A stretch of 64,000 nt of DNA from Burkholderia sp. WP9 (GTDB lineage Bacteria; Pseudomonadota; Gammaproteobacteria; Burkholderiales; Burkholderiaceae). The DNA is taken from assembly GCF_900104795.1 (NCBI RefSeq), contig NZ_FNTG01000002.1:620001-684000 (forward strand), in the 5' to 3' direction. Positions 9,467 to 17,129 of the stretch are shown here, one piece after another. A program made the translations under genes and the position numbers. Numbering within the stretch: position 1 is the stretch's first letter; each line of letters opens with the position of its first letter. The notes below the pieces were generated by a model. The model ran no database searches. It worked only from the letters and a program-made list of their open reading frames with translations, and was not told where the DNA came from.

Positions 9467-10504
9467 CTAGGCGTTCTCGATCCGACGAACCACTGCACCA
9501 GCGAACTCGCTCGTCGACGCAGTCCCTTTCAGGTCACGCGTGCGGATATGGTCCGTGTTCAGGGTTTCAGTGATTGCAGCTCGCAATCGCTGGGCGAGAT
9601 CACCTCTGCCGACATGGTCAAGCATCAAGCCAGACGCAAGGAGCAAAGATATGGGATTGGCCACGCCCTTGCCGGCAATGTCCGGCGCCGATCCGTGCAC
9701 GGCTTCAAATATCGCAGTGTCATTGCCGTAGTTCGCGCCTGGAGCCATGCCGAGTCCGCCAACAAGACCCGCTAACTGGTCCGAGAGAATATCCCCGAAC
9801 AGATTGGTACACAGCAGCATATCGAACTGCCACGGGTTCATCACCAGTTGCATGGCACACGCGTCGACGATCATGTCATTCATTTCCACACGGCCTGCGT
9901 ACTCCCGCGCGACGTTTCTCGCGGCTTCCAGGAACAATCCCGTGAGTGCCTTCAGGATGTTGGCCTTGTGGACAACGGTGATCTTTTTCCGTCCGTGTTT
10001 CAAAGCATATTCAAACGCGAATCGGGTGATTCGCGTGCAGGCATCGCGTGTGTTGACTCCTGTCGCGACCGCAACCGCTTTCGGGTCATTGCCGACAGGC
10101 ACATAGTACTCGTGCGCAACATAGAACCCACCCAGGTTCTCGCGTACGAGCACGAGGTCGATGTTGTCGTAGCGACCGGGCACGATGGTACGCACGGGCC
10201 TGACATTGGCAAAAAGCTGAAACTCTTCCCGAAGCCGAACGTTGGAAGAACGGAACCCCTCACCGACCGGAGTCGTCAGTGGACCTTTGAGGGCAAGCCT
10301 GGTTCTGCGAACACTATCGAGTGTCGCGACTGGTAGCGGGTCGCCGCTGTGGGTGACCCCGGCGACCCCGGCATGCTGCACGTCCCAAACAAATGGGGCC
10401 CCTAAAGCGTCAAGAATGCGAGTGGTGGCGTCAACCACTTCCGGCCCGATTCCGTCGCCGGGGATCAGCGTTGCGGGAATTTGTTGGCTCGTCGTACTTT
10501 CCAT
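9467..10504 (-). CDS. Isocitrate/isopropylmalate dehydrogenase family protein
   Basis: 345-residue cytoplasmic NAD(P)-dependent decarboxylating dehydrogenase. It starts with the family hallmark LIPGDGIGPEVV; the substrate loop SSNVRLREEF (SxxNxxLR) is the isocitrate type, and metal-binding Asp residues lie in CTNLFGDILSDQ. The nucleotide loop is HGSAPDIAGKGVANP. The usual RENTEG(L/M)Y loop reads RENLGGFYVAHEYY, a clear deviation, so substrate choice could differ. ATG at 10504 follows AGGAAG; the ORF continues upstream as a poor leader. Likely distal to fabZ and the sigma gene on the same strand, after a 139-bp gap. A main isocitrate dehydrogenase presumably lies elsewhere. Confidence 0.85.
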   Translation of the reverse strand: MESTTSQQIPATLIPGDGIGPEVVDATTRILDALGAPFVWDVQHAGVAGVTHSGDPLPVATLDSVRRTRLALKGPLTTPVGEGFRSSNVRLREEFQLFANVRPVRTIVPGRYDNIDLVLVRENLGGFYVAHEYYVPVGNDPKAVAVATGVNTRDACTRITRFAFEYALKHGRKKITVVHKANILKALTGLFLEAARNVAREYAGRVEMNDMIVDACAMQLVMNPWQFDMLLCTNLFGDILSDQLAGLVGGLGMAPGANYGNDTAIFEAVHGSAPDIAGKGVANPISLLLASGLMLDHVGRGDLAQRLRAAITETLNTDHIRTRDLKGTASTSEFAGAVVRRIENA

Positions 10505-10643
10505 GACTTTTCTTCCTGATCTGGATGGCGGCGGGCCGCCGGGAATGGCGATGATGGTGGCCACAACTGATGCGACAGCGTGAGTCGCGGGCATGGACCA
10601 TTATCAGTATTTCACTAATGTAATACGCATGTGTCAGGCAACG

Positions 10644-11099
10644 TCAATCCGCATGCCTGACGGTGCACATAAGAGTGGCTTGCGCTGCCACTGCATCCTC
10701 CACTTCAGCGCGTGCCGTGAACTTCCAGATGCCGCGCATGTGGCGCTGGAACGAGACCGTCAGGAGAAGTTGGTCACCCGGCTCGACCACCCGCTTGAAG
10801 CGTGCCTCGTCGATACCCACGAAAAGATACTGCGAGCTGGCCGGATCGTGCGGCTCTTCCGAGAACGTCAGCAGCGCCGCGGCCTGCGCGAGCGCTTCGA
10901 GGATCAGCACACCCGGCATCACAGGACGGCTCGGGAAATGACCCATGAAGTACGGCTCGTTGATCGATACGTTCTTCAGCGCCTTGATGCGTTTATGCGG
11001 CTCGAGTTCGAGCACCCGATCTACGAGCAGAATCGGATAGCGATGCGGCAGCAGCGTGAGAATCTTGTGGATGTCGAGATTGGTTTTTTCGGTGCTCAT
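10644..11099 (-). CDS. fabZ: 3-hydroxyacyl-ACP dehydratase FabZ, orphan copy
   Basis: 151-residue hotdog-fold dehydratase that removes water from (3R)-hydroxyacyl-ACP in fatty acid elongation. Active-site His54 ([11 protein letters not shown]) and Glu68 (LILEALAQ) are both present, and the N-terminal [21 protein letters not shown] is typical. Family copies normally sit between lpxD and lpxA; this one sits 79 bp after a sigma factor gene, so it is probably a paralogue. The C-terminal half ([33 protein letters not shown]) is more diverged than the core. ATG at 11099 gives the family length. Confidence 0.92.
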   Translation of the reverse strand: MSTEKTNLDIHKILTLLPHRYPILLVDRVLELEPHKRIKALKNVSINEPYFMGHFPSRPVMPGVLILEALAQAAALLTFSEEPHDPASSQYLFVGIDEARFKRVVEPGDQLLLTVSFQRHMRGIWKFTARAEVEDAVAAQATLMCTVRHAD

Positions 11100-11178
11100 G
11101 GTATTTCTGCTCACGCATTGGCCGTGCGCCGATGGGTCTGACTGCCGGCGCACGGGTTCGTCATTCTGCCGGTGCCGT

Positions 11179-13299
11179 CTAGCCTTCATCCAGAAACGAC
11201 TTCAGGCGCTCGGATCGGGCCGGATGCCGCAGCTTGCGCAGCGCCTTCGCTTCAATCTGACGGATCCGCTCGCGCGTCAACTCAAACTGTTCTCCGAGTT
11301 CCTCCAATGTGTGATCCCTGCCGCTCTCAATACCGAAGCGCAGGCGCAAAATCTTCGCTTCGCGCGGCGTCAGCGTCATGAGCGCCTCGCCGATGGCGTC
11401 CCGCATGCTGGCGTGGAGCGCCGCGTCGTCGGGCAGAATGGCGGCGGAGTCTTCGATCAGGTCGCCTATCGACGTGTCGTCGTTTTCCCCGACGGACGCG
11501 TCGAGAGAAACCGGCTCCTTGACGATTCGCAGCATTGCCCGAACCTTCTGCTCCTGCATTTCCATCAACGGCGCAAGTACAGCGGCGTCGGGTTCACTTC
11601 CCGTCTCCTGCAGGATCTTGCGCGAAATCCGCTTGAGCTTGTTGAGCGACTCGATCATGTGGACGGGAACCCGGATGGTGCGCGCCTGATCCGCGATCGA
11701 CCGGCTGACGGCCTGCCGGATCCACCAGGTCGCATACGTGGAGAACTTATATCCGCGGCGGTATTCGAATTTGTCCACGGCGCGCATCAGCCCGATGTTG
11801 CCTTCCTGGATCAGATCGAGAAACAGCAGTCCGCGATTCGTGTAGCGCTTGGCAATGGAGATCACCAGCCGCAGATTCGCCTCGATCATTTCGCCTTTCG
11901 CGCGCAGCGTTTTTGCCTCGCTTGCGCTCAGCGCGCGACAGACCTCGCGAAATTCGTCGAGCGGCAACACGACCCGCTTCTGCAGGGCAAGCAGCTTTTC
12001 CTGCTCCAGCTGGATAGCGGGGAGGTTTCGTTCCAGCACGCTGCTGAACGGTTGCCCTGCCGCAACGATCTGCCGCGCCCACGCAGGGTTGGTCTCATTA
12101 CCGACGAAATGCGCGACAAACGTGTCACGCGGCACGCCGCATCGCTCTACTACGATCCGCACGATTTCGCGCTCGATGGTTCGGACTTCGTCGGCTGACA
12201 GCCGCAGTGCCCCGCACAAGCGGTCGATCGTGCGCGCGGTGAAGCGGATTGTCATCAGCTCGGCCTCGATCGCTGCCTGTGCGGCGCAATAGCGTGCGGA
12301 ACCGTAGCCTTGTGTTTCATAGGCATCCCGCAATTGCCCGAACCAGTCAGCCACTTTCGCAAATTTCGCAAGCGCGTCGTGTTTCAGCGTCTCGATGTAC
12401 TGATCGGCGGGTTCGGTTCCAGCGTCGTCAGCGTCTTCGTCGCCCTGGTCGTCGTCGAACACAGGGGCCGAATCGAGCGAGTCTTCAGGCACTGCGGTCA
12501 TATCGTCCGTCCCGGCTTCAGCCGGATCGACCAGACCGTCGACGAGCTCGTCGATGGCCGTTTCGCCGCAGGCGACGCCGTCAGCAATCGTGAGGATCTC
12601 CGCTATCGTTGCGGGACACGAAGATATGGCCCGGATCATGCCGTTGCGGCCCTCTTCGATTCGTCGCGCAAGGGCAATCTCGCCCTGACGGGTGAGCAGC
12701 TCCGTGGCGCCCATTTCACGCATGTACATGCGCACGGGATCGGTAGTACGGCCGAACTCCGCGTCCACGCTCGAGATTGCCGTTACGGCCTCTTCCTCCA
12801 TCTGCTCGTCGCTCGCAACCGCGGCCGGATAATCGCTCATGATCATCGACTCCGCGTCCGGCGCCTGCTCGAACACGGCAATGCCCATTTCTCTGAACGC
12901 TCTGATCACGTTCTCGATCGCATCCGGTTGCGCGAGGCGCTCGGGCAGACAATCGCTGATTTCCCCACGAATGATGAAGCCACGCTCGGTTCCGAGCTTG
13001 ATCAGTGCTTTCAGGTCTGCGCGGCCGCTTTCATTTTCTCCGCTGGACTCATCGGGCATCGAGGTGATCGCAGCATGCACAAGTGTGCTCGCTTTCGTGC
13101 GACGTGACGCCGCCCGCGTCGGGACCGTTCCGTCCGGGGCCCCGGAGTGCGGCGTCACGTCCTGAGCCGGGGCGTTCGCCGGTTGCGTCGTGATTGCAGG
13201 CGTCTGACCTGCAACCGTTATGCGGACGCGTTCGTCCTGCATGTCGAGATCTTCCGCTGCCACATCCAGTGTCCGCCTTTTCACCGCCCTCTTCGTCAC
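11179..13299 (-). CDS. rpoD: RNA polymerase sigma-70 factor, RpoD-type paralogue
   Basis: 706-residue group 1-type sigma factor. Region 1.1 ([21 protein letters not shown]) is at about 100-160, region 1.2 ([11 protein letters not shown]) near 190, then a long acidic non-conserved region. Region 2 contains [25 protein letters not shown] and the -10 helix [17 protein letters not shown]. Region 4.2 has [19 protein letters not shown], which looks identical to housekeeping RpoD, so -35 recognition should be canonical. GTG at 13299 is preceded by AAAGGAG at about 7 bases. Full architecture with a diverged N-terminus suggests a functional second primary sigma. It may form a unit with fabZ. Confidence 0.93.
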   Translation of the reverse strand: MTKRAVKRRTLDVAAEDLDMQDERVRITVAGQTPAITTQPANAPAQDVTPHSGAPDGTVPTRAASRRTKASTLVHAAITSMPDESSGENESGRADLKALIKLGTERGFIIRGEISDCLPERLAQPDAIENVIRAFREMGIAVFEQAPDAESMIMSDYPAAVASDEQMEEEAVTAISSVDAEFGRTTDPVRMYMREMGATELLTRQGEIALARRIEEGRNGMIRAISSCPATIAEILTIADGVACGETAIDELVDGLVDPAEAGTDDMTAVPEDSLDSAPVFDDDQGDEDADDAGTEPADQYIETLKHDALAKFAKVADWFGQLRDAYETQGYGSARYCAAQAAIEAELMTIRFTARTIDRLCGALRLSADEVRTIEREIVRIVVERCGVPRDTFVAHFVGNETNPAWARQIVAAGQPFSSVLERNLPAIQLEQEKLLALQKRVVLPLDEFREVCRALSASEAKTLRAKGEMIEANLRLVISIAKRYTNRGLLFLDLIQEGNIGLMRAVDKFEYRRGYKFSTYATWWIRQAVSRSIADQARTIRVPVHMIESLNKLKRISRKILQETGSEPDAAVLAPLMEMQEQKVRAMLRIVKEPVSLDASVGENDDTSIGDLIEDSAAILPDDAALHASMRDAIGEALMTLTPREAKILRLRFGIESGRDHTLEELGEQFELTRERIRQIEAKALRKLRHPARSERLKSFLDEG

Positions 13300-13610
13300 G
13301 CCGTCGCTCCTTTGAGTATCACGTTCGGATCAGCACGCAGCGCGTGCCCCGCCGATATTCGGTGGGAATGCAATGTCAAGGGCACGCGCCGCGCGTCCGA
13401 TCGACTGGCTCCGCTCAGATGCCAAAGTCCCTTGCCCACGACCCGTCACACAGTGGCGGCCGAAATGGCTGACGTGATAATATCATTATCATAATCTGCA
13501 AATCTGGTTAGTCGTGTGACATGATTGCCGGCCGAGCGGAAGCGGAGCGAAGGCGCTCCCGGTTATCACGAGGCTGAAGAGCCAGACTTACACGCTGCCC
13601 AGGCAACTGC
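13300..13610. other. Intergenic region between divergent sigma and spermidine-synthase-like genes
   Basis: About 310 bases with no convincing ORF. It carries the upstream signals of both divergent genes: an AAAGGAG ribosome site for the sigma gene next to 13299 and the AT-rich palindrome at 13475-13491. The AT-rich patch at 13475-13507 stands out from the surrounding GC-rich DNA and is the likely promoter. Confidence 0.6.
13475..13491. promoter_or_regulatory. Palindromic operator candidate, site 1
   Basis: TGATAATATCATTATCA: two perfect 7-bp inverted arms TGATAAT/ATTATCA around a 3-bp spacer, followed by TAATC. It lies 119 bases before the first spermidine-synthase-like gene and 175 bases before the divergent sigma gene. 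The same pattern recurs at 16624 and 17031, with a weaker copy at 14737. The right arm plus extension (CATAAT) could double as a -10 element. Confidence 0.7.
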
Positions 13611-14435
13611 ATGGATCATTCGCACGCGTCCTTCAACGCCTACATGAAATTTCTTGCCGAGCCGCCAGCGGACGGTACGCCCGTTGTACTGGAAACAGCC
13701 AATGCGCTGTCGCTGCACTTCGACTTGCTGGCCACGCAGAGCTTCATGTCCCGGCGCGATCCGCACAAGCTGGTGCTCGGCTATACCCGGACAATGATGG
13801 GATTTCTTTTGCTGAAGCCCACGCCCAGCAGAATCTCGATGGTCGGCCTGGGCGGAGGGTCGCTGGCCAAGTTCTGTTACCGGCACCTTCCGGACACACG
13901 AATAGTGGCCATCGAAATCGACCCCGCAGTGATCGCGCTGCGCGACACATTCCATATTCCGCCGGATGACGAGCGATTCGAGGTGATCTGTGCGGACGGG
14001 GCGGGATACGTCAAAGGCGGCGACGCGCGCCCTGAGGTGATTCTCGTAGATGGCTTTCTGGCACACGGCATGCCCGCGCAGTTGGGTAACGCGGCGTTTT
14101 ACTCGGCGTGCCACGCGCGACTTACGGACGATGGAGTGCTCGTCGCCAATTTCGTCGAGGACGATCCGCTTATTCCCCATTATCTGGAAGAGGCGCGCTC
14201 GGCGTTTGGTGACTCGCTCTCCATTTTTATGGCAGAGGACAGTTGCAACTACACGATGTTTGCATGGAAAGGCGCGTCGAAGCTTCCGTCCCGGGATGCG
14301 CTACTCGCACGTGCACGCACCCTTGCAACGATACATCCGCTGAACCTGCTCGCGACCGCGCGTCGACTGAAGCAAGGCACGAGCCTCGCCATGAATTGGA
14401 GATCTGAACAGAATCGGGAGTTGGGCGAGCGCTGA
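13611..14435 (+). CDS. Spermidine-synthase-fold protein, paralogue 1
   Basis: 274-residue Rossmann-fold protein of the spermidine synthase/methyltransferase superfamily. The nucleotide-binding loop GLGGGS is at 79-84, the acidic residue after strand 2 is Glu102 (AIEID) and Asp129 lies in CADGAGYV. In true aminopropyltransferases the catalytic loop reads D-[ST]-[ST]-D; here it is Asp147-Gly-Phe-Leu150, so the second catalytic Asp is missing, and the N-terminal YHEM-type polyamine contact is replaced by YTRTMM. I therefore call the fold, not the reaction. Two paralogues lie at 14892 and 17130. ATG at 13611 has only a weak ribosome site. The palindrome at 13475 lies upstream. Confidence 0.82.
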   Translation: MDHSHASFNAYMKFLAEPPADGTPVVLETANALSLHFDLLATQSFMSRRDPHKLVLGYTRTMMGFLLLKPTPSRISMVGLGGGSLAKFCYRHLPDTRIVAIEIDPAVIALRDTFHIPPDDERFEVICADGAGYVKGGDARPEVILVDGFLAHGMPAQLGNAAFYSACHARLTDDGVLVANFVEDDPLIPHYLEEARSAFGDSLSIFMAEDSCNYTMFAWKGASKLPSRDALLARARTLATIHPLNLLATARRLKQGTSLAMNWRSEQNRELGER

Positions 14436-14519
14436 CAGCAATTGTGCAGCCGCCACCCGCTTGCAACGAAGCGCAGCGACGCTGAAGGATCGGGGTGGGG
14501 ACTTGAAAACCGCCTTGAT

Positions 14520-14717
14520 TCAGGCAGTTTTGCGGCGCGGACGCGCACCAATAGCGCTCTTTGTCTTGTAGCTGACGCCGTGCTGCTCAAGGTAATCGCG
14601 GATCAATTGCCGAACCACCTGTGAGGGCGTCAGGTCCTGCGCTGAGCACAGTTTCTCGAACGCTTCCTTCTTCACAGGATCGATTAAAATCGTGAGCCGA
14701 GCGCTTTTCGTTTCCAT
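14520..14717 (-). CDS. Ribbon-helix-helix (CopG-type) DNA-binding protein
   Basis: 65-residue protein with an RHH fold: beta strand SARLTILIDP at about 5-14, helix PVKKEAFEKLCSAQ, turn with the conserved T-P-S (DLTPSQVV), then helix VVRQLIRDYLEQHG. The basic tail (GARPRRKTA) may add DNA contact. RHH proteins bind short AT-rich palindromes as dimers. Its own upstream region carries a degenerate copy (14737-14753) of the palindrome shared by this block, so it is a candidate regulator of the block; that is inference. ATG at 14717 was used; the ribosome site is weak. Confidence 0.75.
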   Translation of the reverse strand: METKSARLTILIDPVKKEAFEKLCSAQDLTPSQVVRQLIRDYLEQHGVSYKTKSAIGARPRRKTA

Positions 14718-14736
14718 GACGGGCAGAGTCCAGATA

Positions 14737-14753
14737 TGTTAATTTGATTATAA
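14737..14753. promoter_or_regulatory. Degenerate palindromic operator candidate, site 4
   Basis: TGTTAATTTGATTATAA matches 12 of 14 arm positions of TGATAAT-N3-ATTATCA. It begins 20 bases upstream of the ribbon-helix-helix gene start, where a repressor would block its own transcription. It is weaker than the other three sites and could be chance AT-rich promoter sequence. Confidence 0.4.
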
Positions 14754-14891
14754 TACATGGCTGCTCCCGAGTCATCCTGGCGCCGCCCTCGCTGGCGCGT
14801 CCTCCCGTCGCCTTCCTGCCGCGAGCGCACACTTGCTCGATCTGTCCGGTCCGTAGAGATGAAACCGTCCGCAGATAGCGGACACCTTCAC

Positions 14892-15665
14892 TCAAGCCGT
14901 CCGTCCATATCGGCTCCAGTTAAATTTTTTGCCGTATTCAATGCGCGTGGCCGTGGCGTGGAGATTGACCGCGTGCCGCGCCTGAAGCGCGCGCGCCCGC
15001 TCAAGCATTGCTGTGAATGATGGAAGTCCGCCCGCTCCTTTCCACGCAAAAACGGTGACGTTGTGCTCACTACCTTCAGACGGCGCCAGAGCAACCGCGC
15101 CGGCAAACACCTCCCAGAGCGCGCGGAGGTAGCGGTGGAAGTCGGGTTCGTCCGTCACCAGATTGGCCACCAGCACGCCATCGTCGCTCAGTCTGCGCCG
15201 ACAGGCCTCGTAGAACGCGCTACTGCCCAACCTGGCCGGCAGGCCGTCGGCATTGAAGCCATCGACCAACAGCACGTCGGGCCGGTGACCCGGCACGGCG
15301 ACGTACTGCGCACCATCTGCGCAGACCACTGTGAAACGCCCATCGTCGCGCGGCACGTGAAAATGGTCACGCAGCGCGATGACATCCGGATTGATTTCGA
15401 TCGCGGTGATGGCGGTGTCCGGCAAATGGCGATAGCAGTATTTCGCCAGTGAACCGCCTCCCAGACCGATCATTGAAATACGGCAGGGAGACGGCCGGAA
15501 CAACAGAAAGCCCATCATGGTCCGCGTATAGCCCAGTGCGAGAGCGTAGGGATCGTGCCGCAACATCGTGCTCTGGACGCCGCGCGCGTCGAAGTACAAC
15601 GACACCACCTGGTCGTTTTCAATCACCAATGGCTTGTTAGGGTTTCTCTTTCCTGTCTTGAGCAT
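14892..15665 (-). CDS. Spermidine-synthase-fold protein, paralogue 2
   Basis: 257-residue member of the same superfamily as the genes at 13611 and 17130, very close to paralogue 1 across YTRTMMGFLL and the nucleotide loop GLGGGS at 67-72 (followed by LAKYCYRHLPDT). Glu90 follows strand 2, Asp117 lies in CADGAQYV, and the catalytic-loop position reads Asp135-Gly-Phe-Asn138 instead of D-[ST]-[ST]-D. It lacks the N-terminal 30 residues of the other copies if ATG at 15665 is correct; the frame is open to 15776 but that part looks non-coding. It lies 70 bp after the HPr-like gene in what appears to be a three-gene operon starting at 16511. Confidence 0.82.
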   Translation of the reverse strand: MLKTGKRNPNKPLVIENDQVVSLYFDARGVQSTMLRHDPYALALGYTRTMMGFLLFRPSPCRISMIGLGGGSLAKYCYRHLPDTAITAIEINPDVIALRDHFHVPRDDGRFTVVCADGAQYVAVPGHRPDVLLVDGFNADGLPARLGSSAFYEACRRRLSDDGVLVANLVTDEPDFHRYLRALWEVFAGAVALAPSEGSEHNVTVFAWKGAGGLPSFTAMLERARALQARHAVNLHATATRIEYGKKFNWSRYGRTA

Positions 15666-15735
15666 GATTGGGGGCGAATCGTGGCGTGGTCGGTTGGCGA
15701 GTGCGTGTCGAGTGGGGTGCCCTGCCTGAAGCGGG

Positions 15736-15999
15736 TCAGGAAGACACCTGCGCATGCAGAACCGCCGACAGGGCATCCATCGCGGCGCTTTCGTCGGGCC
15801 CCGTAATCAGGATGCGTACGAGCGTGCCTCGCCTCACCCGAAGGGACATGACGGACATGACGTCCTTGGCGTTAACGGACCGGCCGTTCGCCATGCAGAC
15901 GATATCGCTGCCAAACCGGCCAGCACTCACCGCGAGCCTCGCCGATTCGTGCCCGTTCAGCCCCCACCGGCCATTTATCTGAATCAATGCCTCGACCAA
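15736..15999 (-). CDS. HPr-like (PTS phosphocarrier fold) protein without the active-site histidine
   Basis: 87-residue HPr homologue: GLNGHESARLAVSAGRF then NGRSVNAKDVMSVMSLRVRRG and GPDESAAMDALSAVL follow the family pattern end to end. With the TTG start at 15999 (preceded by AAAGGGGAG) the numbering matches HPr exactly: position 15, the phosphorylated His, is Asn, and position 46, the regulatory Ser, is Asp. It therefore cannot carry PTS phosphate in the usual way. Bacillus Crh is a known case of an HPr homologue lacking His15 with a regulatory role. It lies between the 148-residue protein and paralogue 2. The frame is open upstream to 16122, but that part is not HPr-like. Confidence 0.75.
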   Translation of the reverse strand: MVEALIQINGRWGLNGHESARLAVSAGRFGSDIVCMANGRSVNAKDVMSVMSLRVRRGTLVRILITGPDESAAMDALSAVLHAQVSS

Positions 16000-16064
16000 C
16001 CCACTCCCCTTTGCACGTAAATCGTCACAGCCGACGCCCCCGCCCGGACATAGCCACACAGCAC

Positions 16065-16511
16065 TCAATGCATGGAACTTGCGGCCCTCTGCGCAAGGAA
16101 AGCGCGTAATTCCCCGTCCCATTCGTCATCCCGCACCGCAATGTCGACCGTGCCGAGTCGCTTCATATCCCGATCCAGATGAACCGCCCGAAGCGATTTT
16201 GGACGCAGTGGAGCACGAAAGAACTTCCCGTCGTCGTCCAGAAACAGACAGGGCCGCTGCCGGTATCGCGCCCCGAAAAGCGAGGTTGTGTCGTGGACAT
16301 GGCGGGCCGATTCCTTCTGATAGACGAAGATGACATTGATCCCGCAGTCTTCCAGGCTGTCGCAGATGTCGGAGAACCGGTACAGCATCTGAAATCCCCG
16401 CTCGCCCGCCCTGCCTACACCAATGACAATCAGTCCGTGACGGCCCATCAGGTCTCGCAAGAACCGGTGCGTGTAGTCATGGGACAAAAGCGAAATACTC
16501 GTGTCAATCAC
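16065..16511 (-). CDS. Uncharacterised 148-residue protein, possible thioredoxin-like fold
   Basis: I do not recognise the family with certainty. The sequence alternates hydrophobic strands and helices: GLIVIGVGRAGERGF, then GINVIFVYQKES, then RPCLFLDDDGKFFRAP. This order resembles redoxin-like folds, where a resolving loop and a cis-Pro region follow, but there is no CxxC. GTG at 16511 is preceded by GAGGGGAG at good spacing, supporting a real start. It is the first gene of a minus-strand operon with the HPr-like gene (65-bp gap) and spermidine-synthase-like paralogue 2. The palindrome at 16624 lies 113 bases upstream. Confidence 0.65.
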   Translation of the reverse strand: MIDTSISLLSHDYTHRFLRDLMGRHGLIVIGVGRAGERGFQMLYRFSDICDSLEDCGINVIFVYQKESARHVHDTTSLFGARYRQRPCLFLDDDGKFFRAPLRPKSLRAVHLDRDMKRLGTVDIAVRDDEWDGELRAFLAQRAASSMH

Positions 16512-16623
16512 GTCGATCTCCCCTCAAACGCAGCGCCCCGTCCGCACGATCCCCGCATTCAGGCTCGCAAACACAAAGGGCGTGCCGGTCAATAACCAGC
16601 ATTATCATTGTAGCGCACTCTAA

Positions 16624-16640
16624 TGATGATTTTATTATCA
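16624..16640. promoter_or_regulatory. Palindromic operator candidate, site 2
   Basis: TGATGATTTTATTATCA: arms TGATGAT/ATTATCA around a 3-bp spacer, one mismatch between arms, followed by TAATA as in site 1. It lies 113 bases upstream of the minus-strand operon beginning at 16511. Confidence 0.65.
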
Positions 16641-16736
16641 TAATATGTGCGTCCGCGTCAGGCAGACCGTTTCCATCCTGATGGCGGCTTCGGGCGCGGC
16701 GAGCGGGGCGTCACGAAGCCGCAGCCAGCTATTGCG

Positions 16737-16922
16737 CTAGCGGTCGAGCCAATAGATCCGTCCGCGCAGATCGTCGATCAGCGGCACGATCGCCAGCGCG
16801 ATCAACAGTGCCGCGAGTGGAAATAGTCTGCTGGCATCAGGTATCGACTCCTGTGTTTGCATGCATCGAGCCGTGCCGGCGCATGCAGGAGCCGGAGCGG
16901 CAAGCAGTTTCTGAAATTCCAT
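16737..16922 (-). CDS. Possible small single-span membrane protein
   Basis: A 61-codon ORF ending in RLFPLAALLIALAIVPLI followed by DDLRGRIYWLDR, which looks like one transmembrane helix with a charged, aromatic tail. No ribosome site supports the ATG at 16922; an internal ATG at 16862 would leave 41 residues. It sits in the divergent control region between two operons. Could be a chance ORF. Confidence 0.22.
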   Translation of the reverse strand: MEFQKLLAAPAPACAGTARCMQTQESIPDASRLFPLAALLIALAIVPLIDDLRGRIYWLDR

Positions 16923-17030
16923 ACGTCATGCGCGGCTCGCGCCGTCAATGCCCGGAAGGACGCGGCGCCGCTTTTCCGCGGATGTCGCCGGAGCGGCATC
17001 GGTGGAACCATCTCAACAAAGCTGCTACGA

Positions 17031-17047
17031 TGATAATGACATTATCA
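17031..17047. promoter_or_regulatory. Palindromic operator candidate, site 3
   Basis: TGATAATGACATTATCA: perfect 7-bp inverted arms with a 3-bp spacer, followed by TAAAC. It ends 82 bases before the TTG start of the first gene of the hydrogenase-like operon. The extension ATTATCATAA is shared with sites 1 and 2. Confidence 0.7.
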
Positions 17048-17129
17048 TAAACTGGTAACCCGATGCACCTTACGGCCTGGCAGATTCAACGCACGCACCC
17101 GGCCCAGGCAGTTTCCGGAGACGATTGAT

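Larger units (their letters stand above)
16512..17129. other. Divergent control region of the HPr-like and hyf-like operons
   Basis: A 618-base stretch between two divergent transcription units. It contains the two palindromes at 16624-16640 and 17031-17047, an isolated ATTATCA half-site at 16601, and one doubtful small ORF (16737-16922). The rest shows no recognisable gene or repeat. Confidence 0.6.

Noticed and set aside
13611..14435. Annotation as a true spermidine synthase (SpeE)
   Set aside because: The second catalytic Asp and the polyamine-binding Tyr-His-Glu segment are missing; only the fold is supported.
17031..17047. Classical Fur box
   Set aside because: The arms look like Fur heptamers, but every copy has a 3-base spacer instead of the single base of the 7-1-7 Fur site; a Fur-family regulator remains possible but is not supported.
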